From: Micromonospora coerulea
GTDB taxonomy: Bacteria; Actinomycetota; Actinomycetes; Mycobacteriales; Micromonosporaceae
Reading direction: 5' to 3'
Assembly (NCBI RefSeq): GCF_016598485.1
Contig: NZ_JAEMUW010000017.1
Coordinates: 62,001-126,000, forward strand
Length of the DNA: 64,000 nt
Numbering within the stretch: position 1 is the first letter of the stretch; each line of letters opens with the position of its first letter. This document shows positions 1 to 8,150 of the stretch, piece by piece. The translations under genes were made by a program, and so were the position numbers. The notes beneath the pieces are model-generated. The model ran no database searches, had not been told where the DNA came from, and worked only from the letters and a program-made list of their open reading frames with translations.

Positions 1-1
1 G

Positions 2-352
2 GAACCAGGGGTGCACGTCGGAGCAGTGGTTCGGCACCACGTCGACGATGGTCCGGATGCCGAGCGCGTGTGCCTCCGCGATCAGCGCCTCCGCCTCGGC
101 CAGCGTGCCGAAGACCGGGTCGATGTCGCGGTAGTCGGCCACGTCGTAGCCGGCGTCGGCCATCGGGGAGGGGTACCAGGGGCTGTACCAGATCGCATCG
201 ACGCCAAGCGCGGACAGGTGATTCAGCCGGGACCGGATGCCGGCGATGTCGCCGATGCCGTCGCCATTGCCGTCGGCGAAGCTACGTGGGTACACCTGGT
301 AGATCACCGCTCCACGCCACCACGGACCACTGTCTCCTGCGGACACGAGCAC
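2..352 (-). CDS. GH13 alpha-glucosidase / alpha-amylase family protein (3' part cut off by window edge)
   Basis: Only the N-terminal ~117 residues are inside the window. They read WWRGAVIYQVYPRSF, then DGIGDIAGI, LGVDAIW and DVVPNH. These are the first beta strands of the GH13 catalytic barrel, with conserved region I (DVVPNH). The early part resembles oligo-1,6-glucosidases and alpha-glucosidases more than secreted amylases, and no signal peptide is visible. A GTG start at 352 (or 346) follows a weak AGCAG. The gene lies 91 bases downstream of the sugar permease genes on the same strand, so it probably hydrolyses the imported alpha-glucoside in the cytoplasm. Exact bond specificity cannot be told from this fragment. 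Confidence 0.85.
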   Translation of the reverse strand, partial: MLVSAGDSGPWWRGAVIYQVYPRSFADGNGDGIGDIAGIRSRLNHLSALGVDAIWYSPWYPSPMADAGYDVADYRDIDPVFGTLAEAEALIAEAHALGIRTIVDVVPNHCSDVHPWF

Positions 353-443
353 CTGCTTTCTGCGTCGGTACGTCGGCGGGTTCGCCGGACCTGGATCTGC
401 CTGGCGAACGGTCGTTGTTCGCCGGAGGAGCCTGCGCCGGTGG

Positions 444-1331
444 CTATCCTTTGAGGCTGCCTGTGGTCAGGCCGGACATGATGTTCCGCTGGAAGATCAG
501 AAAGACGATGACGGTCGGGATCGCGGCGATGACCGACGCGGCGATCACCACGTTCATGGGCGTACCACCCGAGAAGGCGTAGATCCCGACGCTGACCGTC
601 CGGGTCTCGGGCGACGGCATGACCAGCTTCGGCCAGAGAAAGTCCTTCCAGACCGCCGTCACGGCGAAGATGGAGACGACGCCGAGGATGGGGCGCGACA
701 TCGGCAGGATGATCGACCACAGCGTGCGCAGCGGCGATGCCCCGTCCATGAGGGCCGCCGCCATCAGCTCCTCGGGGATCGAGTCGAAGAACCGTTTCAG
801 CAGGAAGATGTTGAACGCGTTCGCGACCGCGGGCAGCCAGATCGCAAACGGCGAGTCGAGCAGGTTGATGTGCAGGATCGGCAGGTCGATCACGGTCACG
901 TACTGCGGAACGATGAGAACCATCGCCGGGATCATCAGCGTTGCCAGCATCAGGCCGAGGATCACGTTGCCGAACACCGGTCGAAGCTTCGACAAGGCGT
1001 ACGCCGCGGCGGTGTCGAGGACGAGCTGGAACAGCAGCGCGCCAGCCGCGTAGTAGAACGTGTTGAACAGCAGCTTGGCGAGGTTCAGGTTGTTCCAGGC
1101 ATCAGCGTAGTTCTGCGACTGGGGATCCTTCGGGAACAGCGATGGCGGGGTCTGCGCGACCTCCTGGCCGGACTTGAGCGCGCCGGTGACCATCCAGTAG
1201 AGCGGCCCGAGGAAGACGAGCGTGAAGCCCACGACGACGACGGCGAGCAGTGTCCAGTAGACAACCCTGCCGCGCCCCCGCCGAAGTTGAGCGTGGGAGA
1301 TGAGGGTCCGGGTCCCGGAGTCCTGTGCCAT
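444..1331 (-). CDS. Carbohydrate ABC transporter permease, MalG type
   Basis: Inner-membrane subunit of a CUT1-type sugar importer, 295 aa. It has an N-terminal membrane segment (about residues 24-48), five further hydrophobic stretches and the cytoplasmic EAA loop near residues 195-215 (AALMDGASPLRTLWSIILP), which contacts the ATPase. The ATG at 1331 is preceded by GAGGA. It follows the partner permease gene by 13 bases and is the third gene of the importer operon. No ATPase gene is present in the visible part; as is common in actinomycetes, a shared MsiK-like ATPase encoded elsewhere probably energises it (inference). Confidence 0.92.
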   Translation of the reverse strand: MAQDSGTRTLISHAQLRRGRGRVVYWTLLAVVVVGFTLVFLGPLYWMVTGALKSGQEVAQTPPSLFPKDPQSQNYADAWNNLNLAKLLFNTFYYAAGALLFQLVLDTAAAYALSKLRPVFGNVILGLMLATLMIPAMVLIVPQYVTVIDLPILHINLLDSPFAIWLPAVANAFNIFLLKRFFDSIPEELMAAALMDGASPLRTLWSIILPMSRPILGVVSIFAVTAVWKDFLWPKLVMPSPETRTVSVGIYAFSGGTPMNVVIAASVIAAIPTVIVFLIFQRNIMSGLTTGSLKG

Positions 1332-1344
1332 TCCTCGTCCCGTC

Positions 1345-2301
1345 CTAGTCCTGTTTCGAGCTGAGCCGCACGTAGACGGCGGAGAAGCCGGCCAGCACCA
1401 CGAGCATGATCACGCCGAGCGCCGCGGCGCCGTTGAGGTCGTTCTGGAAGAACCCGTGCTGGTAGATGAGGTACGCCACCGAGGTCGCGGAGTCCTCCGC
1501 GCCCGTACCGTTCGCGAGGATCAGCGGCTCGATGAAGAACTGCATCGTGGCGACGATCTGCAGCATCGCCAGGAGCGCGAGGATCAGCCGGGTCTGCGGG
1601 ATCGTCACGTGGCGGATCCGCCGCCAGATCCCGGCGCCGTCGAGCTCGGCCGCTTCGTAGAGTTCGCCGGGGATGTTCTGCAGTGCCGCCAGGTAGATCA
1701 GTACCGCGCCGCCCATGTTCATCCAGGTCGACGCGATCACCATCGCCGGCATCGTCATCCCGGGCGACTGCATCCACTGCGATGTCGGCAGGTGCAGCGC
1801 CTTGAGGATCGAGTTGAACAGGCCCGCGTCGCCGGGGTCGTACGCGTAGAACTTGAACAGAAAGAGCGCCGAGGCGGGCGGCAGCATCACCGGCAGGTAG
1901 ACCAGGATCCGCAGGTACCCCTTCGCGTGGCGAAACTCGTTGAGCAGGATCGCCACGAAGAACGGGACCGCGTACCCGAGTACCAGCGCGAGAATCGTGA
2001 AGTAGAAGGTGTTCTTCCAGGCCGTCCAGAAGCTGGGGTCGGCGATGATGCGGTCGTAATTGTCCCAGCCGACCCAGGTCGTGACGCCGCGCCGGGTGCG
2101 CTGGAAGCTCATGACGACGCCGCGGATCATCGGATACCAGGAGAAGAACGCGAAGCACAGCACGGCGCCGATCAGGAACGCGTGCCCGGTGAGGTTGTCG
2201 CGTACCTTGCGGCCGAGGCTCGTACGCGGCGGCCCTGCCGGGTACGGCGACGTGGGTCGACCCGGTGCTCTCGTGGTCCCCGGGACGGTGGTGGTCGCCA
2301 A
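1345..2301 (-). CDS. Carbohydrate ABC transporter permease, MalF type
   Basis: Second membrane subunit of the CUT1 sugar importer, 318 aa from the chosen start. The EAA motif (YEAAELDGAGIWRRIRHVTIP) lies about 85 residues from the C-terminus, with several membrane helices around it. The frame is open to a GTG at 2379, but that codon is only one base from a GGAGG. A TTG at 2301 has AGGAG at ideal spacing (RNA-sense AGGAGTT, 2305-2311) and gives a normal N-terminus, so TTG is preferred. The gene lies between the binding-protein gene and the MalG-type gene and pairs with the latter. Confidence 0.9.
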   Translation of the reverse strand: MATTTVPGTTRAPGRPTSPYPAGPPRTSLGRKVRDNLTGHAFLIGAVLCFAFFSWYPMIRGVVMSFQRTRRGVTTWVGWDNYDRIIADPSFWTAWKNTFYFTILALVLGYAVPFFVAILLNEFRHAKGYLRILVYLPVMLPPASALFLFKFYAYDPGDAGLFNSILKALHLPTSQWMQSPGMTMPAMVIASTWMNMGGAVLIYLAALQNIPGELYEAAELDGAGIWRRIRHVTIPQTRLILALLAMLQIVATMQFFIEPLILANGTGAEDSATSVAYLIYQHGFFQNDLNGAAALGVIMLVVLAGFSAVYVRLSSKQD

Positions 2302-2386
2302 GGCAACTCCTGCATGGTCGGTGACGCCGACGGTGCGGCGCGGACGGTGTGAGGGCCGGCGGCGGGCCAGCCCCCACACCTCCGGA

Positions 2387-3766
2387 TCATTTTTCGGCGG
2401 CGAGGAGCTGGTTGACCTTGTCTTCGGCCGTCTTGAGCAGCGCGTCGATGTTCGCGTTCGGGTTCGTCAGCACACCGGACATCGCCGCGTCGAGCACCGC
2501 GTAGATCGCCTGCGCGTTGCGGGGCTCACCCTTGATCGGGACCGGGTTCGCCTCGAAGATCGCGAAGTTCGCGGTGTCGACGTTCGCGTTCGCCTTGCGC
2601 AGCTCGAGCTCCTGCTTCTGCGCGTCGCTGCCGCCCGCGAAGAGCAGCGGCTGGGGCAGGCCCACCGGGTAGTTCTGCGGCTTGGCCCGGACGTAGTCGA
2701 ACTGGCCCTTGCCCGGTGTCAGCTTCTGGTACGCGATCCACTTCAGACCGGCCTTGACCTGCTCGGGGGTGAGGCCCTTCTTGAAGAAGTAACCCTCGCC
2801 ACCACCGAGCGTCCCCACCGCCTTGCCGTCCTGGCCGGGCAGCGGGGCCATCGCCCAGTCCTGGAACTTGCCCTGGAACTGGCTGACGATCGCCTGGGTG
2901 GCGTCCGGCGCGCCGACGAACATGCCGACCTTGCCCGCGCCGGCGTTGGTCAGCAGGTCGGCCCACTGCAGCAGTTGGCGGTCGCCCATGCTGTTGTCGC
3001 CGTACCGCATGTCCTTGAGGTTCTGCAGGACCTGCTTACCCTTCGCGTTGTTGAAGTCGGCCTTCTTGCCGTCGGCGGTCAGCACCTGGCCGCCCTGCGC
3101 GTAGAGCAGGGAGGTGAAGTGCCAGCCTCCGGTGTTGCCGGCGCTGTACTCCGAGTAGCCGGCGATGCCGTTGCCGAGCGCGGAGATCTTCTTGGCGGCG
3201 GCCCGGACCTCGCCCCACGTCTTGGGCGGGTTGTTCACGTCGAGCCCCGCCCGCTGGAACAGGACCTTGTTGTAGACCAATCCCATCGAGTAGTTCTTCA
3301 CCGGGACGGCGTAGAGCTTGCCGCCGTCGGTGAAGACCTCCTTCAGCGCCGGGTCGATGCTGTCCCAGGTCGGGACCGTGTCCTTGGTGGCGAACTCGGT
3401 GATGTCCATCGCCTGACCGGAGTCGAGCACCTGCTGGAGGTCGGTCATGTACCCGTAGAACAGGTCGGTCACGGTGCCGCCGGCGAGGCGAGCGGTGAAG
3501 TCCGGCGGGTTGTTGCACTGCTCGCCGACGCTGACGCTCTTGATGACGATGTTCGGGTTCTGGCGCTGGAACTCGACGACGTCGTCGTTCCAGTTCTTCA
3601 GCAGCTCTTTCTGCGAGCCGACCGGCTGGCAGTCGACAGTGATGGTGACCTTGCCACCGGCATCGGTCTTTGCGTCGTCACTCTTCGTGGAGCAAGCCGC
3701 AAGGCTGAGCCCCAGGCCGGCCACGAGCGCTAACGCCGCAGCCTTCCGGTACTGCGGTACGGACAT
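2387..3766 (-). CDS. Sugar ABC transporter substrate-binding lipoprotein
   Basis: Extracellular solute-binding protein (family 1), 459 aa. It has a lipoprotein signal peptide of about 20 residues ending in a lipobox (LSLAAC), after which the protein would be anchored in the outer leaflet. The body has typical family-1 features such as a glycine-rich GGGEGYFF segment. The frame is open upstream to 3904, but the ATG at 3766 has AGGGA before it and begins the signal peptide, so it is chosen. It is the first gene of the importer operon; the promoter at 3826-3854 lies 60 bases upstream. The substrate is inferred to be a maltose/nigerose-type oligosaccharide from the neighbouring glucanase and alpha-glucosidase. 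Confidence 0.92.
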   Translation of the reverse strand: MSVPQYRKAAALALVAGLGLSLAACSTKSDDAKTDAGGKVTITVDCQPVGSQKELLKNWNDDVVEFQRQNPNIVIKSVSVGEQCNNPPDFTARLAGGTVTDLFYGYMTDLQQVLDSGQAMDITEFATKDTVPTWDSIDPALKEVFTDGGKLYAVPVKNYSMGLVYNKVLFQRAGLDVNNPPKTWGEVRAAAKKISALGNGIAGYSEYSAGNTGGWHFTSLLYAQGGQVLTADGKKADFNNAKGKQVLQNLKDMRYGDNSMGDRQLLQWADLLTNAGAGKVGMFVGAPDATQAIVSQFQGKFQDWAMAPLPGQDGKAVGTLGGGEGYFFKKGLTPEQVKAGLKWIAYQKLTPGKGQFDYVRAKPQNYPVGLPQPLLFAGGSDAQKQELELRKANANVDTANFAIFEANPVPIKGEPRNAQAIYAVLDAAMSGVLTNPNANIDALLKTAEDKVNQLLAAEK

Positions 3767-3825
3767 CTGTCCATCCCTTCGGGAACGTGATCCAGCTCTC
3801 GTGCACGGGATGTTTCGTGGCGATG

Positions 3826-3857
3826 ACGATACAAAGCTGGACCATGACGCGCAAGAA
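3826..3857 (-). promoter_or_regulatory. Candidate promoter with operator half-site for the sugar importer operon
   Basis: On the minus strand a -35 hexamer TTGCGC (3854-3849) and a -10 hexamer TATCGT (3831-3826) are separated by 17 bases. The -35 is embedded in TTCTTGCGC, which shares TTCTTGC with the perfect palindrome in front of the LacI gene (4981-4992). A repressor bound here would cover the -35. The assignment is by sequence pattern only. Confidence 0.5.
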
Positions 3858-3901
3858 CTGGACCGGGTTATGAAAAACAAGGACTGCGATGGTCCCGGAC
3901 A

Positions 3902-3937
3902 CAAAAATGGACGGACCCGGGAGGGTCCGTCCTTTTT
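3902..3937 (-). terminator. Rho-independent terminator after the LacI-family gene
   Basis: A perfect 10-bp stem, GGACGGACCC (3909-3918) with GGGTCCGTCC (3923-3932), and a four-base loop GGGA. It is flanked by an A-run on the left and TTTTT on the right, so it can work in both directions. It starts 16 bases after the stop of the LacI-type gene and insulates that gene from the importer promoter. Confidence 0.85.
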
Positions 3938-3952
3938 GCGCGTCGCCCCGCG

Positions 3953-4960
3953 TTACCCGATTGCCACCCGCGCCGGGCCGGTCGAACCGCGCACCACCAG
4001 CTCGGGCTCGAAGAGCAGCTCGTCGGCGAGCACGCCGGCCCCCTCGATCTGCGTCACCAGCAGGTCGACGGCCGCCTGCCCCATCGTCTCGATCGGCTGC
4101 CGCACGGTGGTCAGGGGCGGATCGGTGCAGGTCATGAACGCCGAGTCGTCGAAGCCGACCACCGAGACGTCCGCCGGCACCGCGCGGCCCAGCCGGCGCA
4201 CCGCGCGGATCGCCCCCAGCGCGAGCACGTCGCTGGCGCAGACGATGCCGGTGATCCCCCGGTTCACCAGCTTGGTGGCGGCCACCCGGGCGCCCTCCAT
4301 GGAGAAGCTCGACCGCTCCACGTACTCCCCCGGGTCGCTCCAGCCGGCGATCCCGCCCATCGCCGCGAGCTTGCGCCGGGACGGGACGTGGTCCTCGGGG
4401 CCGAGCACCATGCCGATCCGTTCGTGCCCGAGTGAACGCAGGTGCCCGTACGCCTGCTCGACGGCGACCGCGTCGTCGGTGGACACCCGGGGGAATCCCA
4501 GCTCGTCCACGCCCGCGTTGACGAGCACCACGGGCAGCCCGCGGTCGGTCAGCCGCCGGTAGTGCTCATGGGGGGCGTCGGCCAGGGCGTACGACCCGCC
4601 GGCGAAGATGACGCCGGAGACCTGGTGGTCCAGCAGCATCTCGACGTAGTCCGCCTCGGAGACCCCGCCGATGGTGCGGGCGCAAAGCGCCGGGGTGAAG
4701 CCCCGCTGGGCGAGGGAGCCGGTCACCACCTCGGCCAGCGCCGGGAAGATCGGGTTCTGCAGCTCGGGCAGGACCAGCCCGACCAGCCGGGCGCGCTCGC
4801 CGCGCAGCTTGGTGGGGCGCTCGTAGCCGAGCACGTCGAGCGCGGTCAGCACCGCGGTCCGGGTGGCCTCGGAGACGCCGCCGCGACCGTTGAGCACCCG
4901 ACTCACGGTGGCCTCGCTGACGCCCGCCTTGCGGGCCACCTCAGTCAGCCGTTTCGTCAC
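3953..4960 (-). CDS. LacI-family transcriptional repressor of the alpha-glucan locus
   Basis: 335 aa. The N-terminal helix-turn-helix (residues ~4-50: LTEVARKAGVSEATVSRVLN) and hinge are followed by a periplasmic-binding-protein-like effector domain (residues ~60-325), both typical of the family. The GTG at 4960 is the only start that keeps the whole HTH. The gene lies between the sugar importer operon and the divergent GH87-like gene, and a 12-bp perfect palindrome (4981-4992) is directly upstream. It is therefore inferred to repress itself, the importer and probably the glucanase until an alpha-glucoside inducer binds. Confidence 0.92.
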   Translation of the reverse strand: MTKRLTEVARKAGVSEATVSRVLNGRGGVSEATRTAVLTALDVLGYERPTKLRGERARLVGLVLPELQNPIFPALAEVVTGSLAQRGFTPALCARTIGGVSEADYVEMLLDHQVSGVIFAGGSYALADAPHEHYRRLTDRGLPVVLVNAGVDELGFPRVSTDDAVAVEQAYGHLRSLGHERIGMVLGPEDHVPSRRKLAAMGGIAGWSDPGEYVERSSFSMEGARVAATKLVNRGITGIVCASDVLALGAIRAVRRLGRAVPADVSVVGFDDSAFMTCTDPPLTTVRQPIETMGQAAVDLLVTQIEGAGVLADELLFEPELVVRGSTGPARVAIG

Positions 4961-4980
4961 GGCCGCAATCCTACGTCGGA

Positions 4981-4992
4981 TTCTTGCAAGAA
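4981..4992. promoter_or_regulatory. Palindromic LacI-family operator candidate TTCTTGCAAGAA
   Basis: A perfect 12-bp palindrome 20 bases before the LacI-type start codon, with a central CTTGCAAG. CTTGCA-type cores are known for MalR-like regulators of actinomycetes. Related CTTGC half-sites occur at 3849-3857, 5160-5173 and 5202-5208. The rest of the 4993-5159 gap shows no gene. Confidence 0.6.
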
Positions 4993-5159
4993 ATGAACCA
5001 CCTGCTGCCGGCCAATGTCAACGACGTAACCGCTTCCGGCCGCCCCACCTGGGAGAACGGCCCCCGCTCCCCCGCCGGGCCCGCATCCGCCTGGCACCGG
5101 ATGCGCCCCTACCGTGGCGACCCGGGCGGAGTGGCGGACCCGGACCGACGGGCAGCCAG

Positions 5160-5217
5160 ATATCGCAAGATATGAACAAAGCCATGCTTGAATATTTACA
5201 ACTTGCGGAAATAGCAT
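5160..5217 (+). promoter_or_regulatory. Candidate operator and promoter of the GH87-like gene
   Basis: An AT-rich island in GC-rich DNA. ATATC-GCAA-GATAT (5160-5173) is a perfect 5+5 inverted repeat with a CTTGC core on the minus strand. It is followed by a -35-like TTGAAT (5188-5193) and a -10-like TAGCAT (5212-5217), spaced 18 bases, with another CTTGC (5202-5206) between them. The CDS starts about 100 bases downstream. The pattern fits repression by the adjacent LacI-type protein. Confidence 0.45.
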
Positions 5218-5321
5218 GAGCGCGCCGAACCCGAAGCCGGCCGCCGGCCTCCGCGTGGGGCGCCACCGCGACGTCCGGGCTGCGGCATCCGTCAGACCAA
5301 CCCGAGAGAGTGGGTCATCCG

Positions 5322-7361
5322 ATGTACGGAAGCTTCGACCAGGACGCGGCACCGGGACGCGGGCGGCGGCGCGCCGTCCGGGCCGCCGCGGTCACGGCGG
5401 CGGTGACGCTGAGCGTGCTCACCGGGGGCGCCGCCGCGGCCGGTCCCCGGCCCACCGGTCCGGCGCCCGTGGTCACCCGGGCCGGGCTCGATCCGTCGCT
5501 CGTCGCCGGCCGCGGCGCCGCGGTCGGCTTCGTCGAGCAGGAGGCCGAGCACGCCCGGACCACCGGCACGGTGATCGGCCCGGACCGGGCGGCGTACACG
5601 CTGCCGAGCGAGGCCTCCGGCCGCCGGGCGGTCCGGCTGACCCCCGGGCAGCACGTCGAGTTCACCCTGCCGGCAGCGGCGAACGCCATCACCGTCCGGT
5701 ACAGCATTCCGGACTCGCCGGACGGCGGCGGCAGCACCGCGCCCCTCGACGTCACGGTCGGCCCCGGCCGCGCCCGCACGATGACCCTCACCTCCCAGTA
5801 CGCCTGGCTCTACAACCAGTACCCGTTCAGCAACGACCCCGACGCCGGGCTGCTGCACCCGGACTGGTGGATCACCGAGTGCTCCTGCGTACCGGCGGCC
5901 ACCACGCCGGCGCCGACCATCACCACGCCGTTCCGGCCGCACCACTTCTACGACGAGCAGCGGCTGCTGCTGGGACGCACCCACCGGGCCGGCGAGGTCG
6001 TCCGGCTGACGTCCCCGCCCGGCAGCTCCGCCGCCTGGACGGTCATCGACCTGCTGGACTCGGAGCTCGTCGGCCCGCCGCACGTCGCGCCGCACGCGGT
6101 GAACGCCGTCGCCCTCGGCGCCGACCCCACCGGCCGGCGGGACTCCGCCGACGCGCTGGACCGGGCCATCTCGGTCGCCCGCCACACCCACCGGACGGTC
6201 TACCTTCCGCCGGGCACGTACCAGGTCAACCGGCACATCGTCGTCGACGACGTGACGATCGAGGGCGCCGGCAGCTGGTACACGATCGTCCGGGGCCGCG
6301 AGGTCACCCTGGACACCCCCGCCCCCGACGGTTCGGTGCACACCGGGGTCGGCTTCTACGGCCGGGACGCCGCGGCCGGCGGCAGCAGCAATGTGCACCT
6401 GTCCGGCTTCGCCATCGAGGGCGACGTCCGGGAACGGATCGACGCCGACCAGGTCAACGCCATCGGCGGTGCACTCAACCACTCCACCGTCGACGGCCTC
6501 TACCTGCACCACACCAAGGTCGGCATGTGGTTCGACGGGCCGATGACCGACCTGCGGGTCACCAACACCGTCATCGCCGACCAGATCGCCGACGGCCTCA
6601 ACTTCCACACCGGTGTCACCCACTCGTCCGTCTCGAACAGCTTCGTCCGCAACACCGGCGACGACGGCCTGGCCATGTGGTCCGAGGGGACCGCCAACGC
6701 GCACAACACCTTCGACCACAACACCGTGCAGTCCCCCGTCCTGGCCAACGGCGTCGCCCTCTACGGCGGCACCGACAACACCGTGTCCGGCAACCTCATC
6801 GCCGACCCGGTCCGCGAGGGCAGCGCCATCCAGGTCGGCTCCCGGTTCGGCGCCGAGCCGTTCACCGGACACCTGTGGATCACCGACAACAGCACCGTCC
6901 GCGCCGGCACCTACGAGCTGAACTGGAAGATCGGCCTCGGCGCGATCTGGTTCTACGCGCTGGACCGCAGCATCGAAGCGGACATCCAGGTCGTCGGGGA
7001 CGCCTTCCTGGACAACACCTACAACGCGATCATGCTGGTCAGCGACTGGCCGGTGAAGGACCAGGTCGCGATCACCGGGGTCCAGGTCCACCACGTGCGG
7101 GTCGACGGCACCGGCACCTCGGTGGTGAGCGCCCGTACCGCCGGCTCCGCCTCCTTCGCCGACGTCGACGCCCGCAACGTCGGGGCGGTCGGGGTCAACA
7201 ACTGCGGGTCGTTCCACTTCACCCCGGCCGGCTCCGAGTTCACCCTCACCGACCTGGGCGGCAACGACGGTGGCTGGCTCGCGCCGTGGATGCTGCCGAA
7301 CACCATCACCTGCGACGACCGGCCGCCGGTCGTGCCGCCGCCGGCGCCGGCGCCCTGGTGA
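5322..7361 (+). CDS. Secreted beta-helix glycosidase, GH87-like (alpha-1,3-glucanase / mycodextranase candidate)
   Basis: 679 aa. A basic N-terminus followed by a hydrophobic run (VTAAVTLSVLTGGAAAA) is an export signal. A beta-sandwich-like region (~80-240) precedes a right-handed parallel beta-helix (~255-600) starting with DPTGRRDSADALDRAI and PPGTYQV. Asp424 and the pair Asp447-Asp448 (GDDGLAMW) are spaced much like the three catalytic aspartates of GH87 alpha-1,3-glucanases; this comparison is from memory of the family. The product ends in a Pro-rich tail without an extra binding module. The ATG at 5322 is preferred over the GTG at 5310 because GAGAGAG lies 11 bases before it. With the importer and alpha-glucosidase next door, it likely cuts extracellular alpha-1,3- or mixed alpha-glucan such as fungal wall polymer. 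Confidence 0.7.
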   Translation: MYGSFDQDAAPGRGRRRAVRAAAVTAAVTLSVLTGGAAAAGPRPTGPAPVVTRAGLDPSLVAGRGAAVGFVEQEAEHARTTGTVIGPDRAAYTLPSEASGRRAVRLTPGQHVEFTLPAAANAITVRYSIPDSPDGGGSTAPLDVTVGPGRARTMTLTSQYAWLYNQYPFSNDPDAGLLHPDWWITECSCVPAATTPAPTITTPFRPHHFYDEQRLLLGRTHRAGEVVRLTSPPGSSAAWTVIDLLDSELVGPPHVAPHAVNAVALGADPTGRRDSADALDRAISVARHTHRTVYLPPGTYQVNRHIVVDDVTIEGAGSWYTIVRGREVTLDTPAPDGSVHTGVGFYGRDAAAGGSSNVHLSGFAIEGDVRERIDADQVNAIGGALNHSTVDGLYLHHTKVGMWFDGPMTDLRVTNTVIADQIADGLNFHTGVTHSSVSNSFVRNTGDDGLAMWSEGTANAHNTFDHNTVQSPVLANGVALYGGTDNTVSGNLIADPVREGSAIQVGSRFGAEPFTGHLWITDNSTVRAGTYELNWKIGLGAIWFYALDRSIEADIQVVGDAFLDNTYNAIMLVSDWPVKDQVAITGVQVHHVRVDGTGTSVVSARTAGSASFADVDARNVGAVGVNNCGSFHFTPAGSEFTLTDLGGNDGGWLAPWMLPNTITCDDRPPVVPPPAPAPW

Positions 7362-7382
7362 GTGGGCCACCGGCCGGACGCG

Positions 7383-7423
7383 GCGGAGCCGCCGAGGGCA
7401 GCACCGGCCCTCGGCGGCTCCGC
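7383..7423 (+). terminator. Strong hairpin terminator between convergent genes
   Basis: A perfect 16-bp stem (7383-7398 with 7408-7423) and a nine-base loop, 21 bases after the GH87-like stop codon. There is no U-run, which is usual for actinomycete hairpin terminators. It can serve both the GH87-like gene and the convergent DUF5709 gene. Confidence 0.75.
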
Positions 7424-7449
7424 GGTGATCCGTGGGATCTACCCGCCGC

Positions 7450-7914
7450 TCACCACAGCGGCGTCTCCGACTCGCCGTAGGGCTGCTCGACCAGGTGCAC
7501 CGCGGCTTCCTCGGCGCTGGCACCGCCCCCGTCGACACCGACGTCCCGGCCGACGGAGTCCGCCTCGACGTCCTCCCCGAACCCGTCGTTGCTCTCGACG
7601 AGCCGCCCGGCGCGCAGGTCGCGGTCGAATCCCCGCCGGGTCAGCTCGTCCTCGTCGCCGTAGGGCGCGGGATCGTCCTCGGCCGAGACGTCGGGCTCCT
7701 CCTCGGCGAGCCGCTGAGCCAGCGACTCGCCCGCGTGCTCCTCCGCGGCGGTCGTCCCGAAGCGGTTGGCGCCCGACCAGTGATCGCTCGCCGCGATCCC
7801 GACGTCGAGCGGGTCCCCGACGCCGTCGTCGAGCGTGTCGGAACCGTCGAGGACGCCCTCGTCCTCGATGTCGTCGTACTGCTGGACCTCGTAGCTACCG
7901 GCATCGCCGCTCAT
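7450..7914 (-). CDS. DUF5709 family acidic protein
   Basis: 154 aa, very acidic and probably largely unstructured. The central GANRFGTTAAEEHAGESL and QRLAEEEPDV and the C-terminal GASAEEAAVHLVE are hallmarks of the actinobacterial DUF5709 family. The function is unknown; no membrane segment or catalytic motif is seen. It stands alone between a terminator and the divergent response-regulator gene. ATG at 7914 with GAGAGGT-like purines upstream. Confidence 0.85.
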   Translation of the reverse strand: MSGDAGSYEVQQYDDIEDEGVLDGSDTLDDGVGDPLDVGIAASDHWSGANRFGTTAAEEHAGESLAQRLAEEEPDVSAEDDPAPYGDEDELTRRGFDRDLRAGRLVESNDGFGEDVEADSVGRDVGVDGGGASAEEAAVHLVEQPYGESETPLW

Positions 7915-8150
7915 GGGGACCTCTCAACTGGGGGCTGGGCCGGCCGGCGTGCGGGCCGTCGGCCGGGCAGGACATGCGCTGGGCGCGGTCTCGGCGTCGG
8001 CTGCCGATGGTATGTCACTTTTCCGCCGGGGCCACGGGCCGGCCCGACCCGGGGGACGCATCCCACAGGGGCTCCGCGCCCGTCACCCTCGGGCGCCGGG
8101 CTGGGACTCCCGTCCCCACCAAGTGCACCGCCCGGGGGTGAGGTGGTTTC

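Noticed and set aside
5292..7538. Minus-strand open frame of 748 codons
   Set aside because: Shadow of the GH87-like gene; composition is Gly/Asp/Val/Arg low complexity without motifs.
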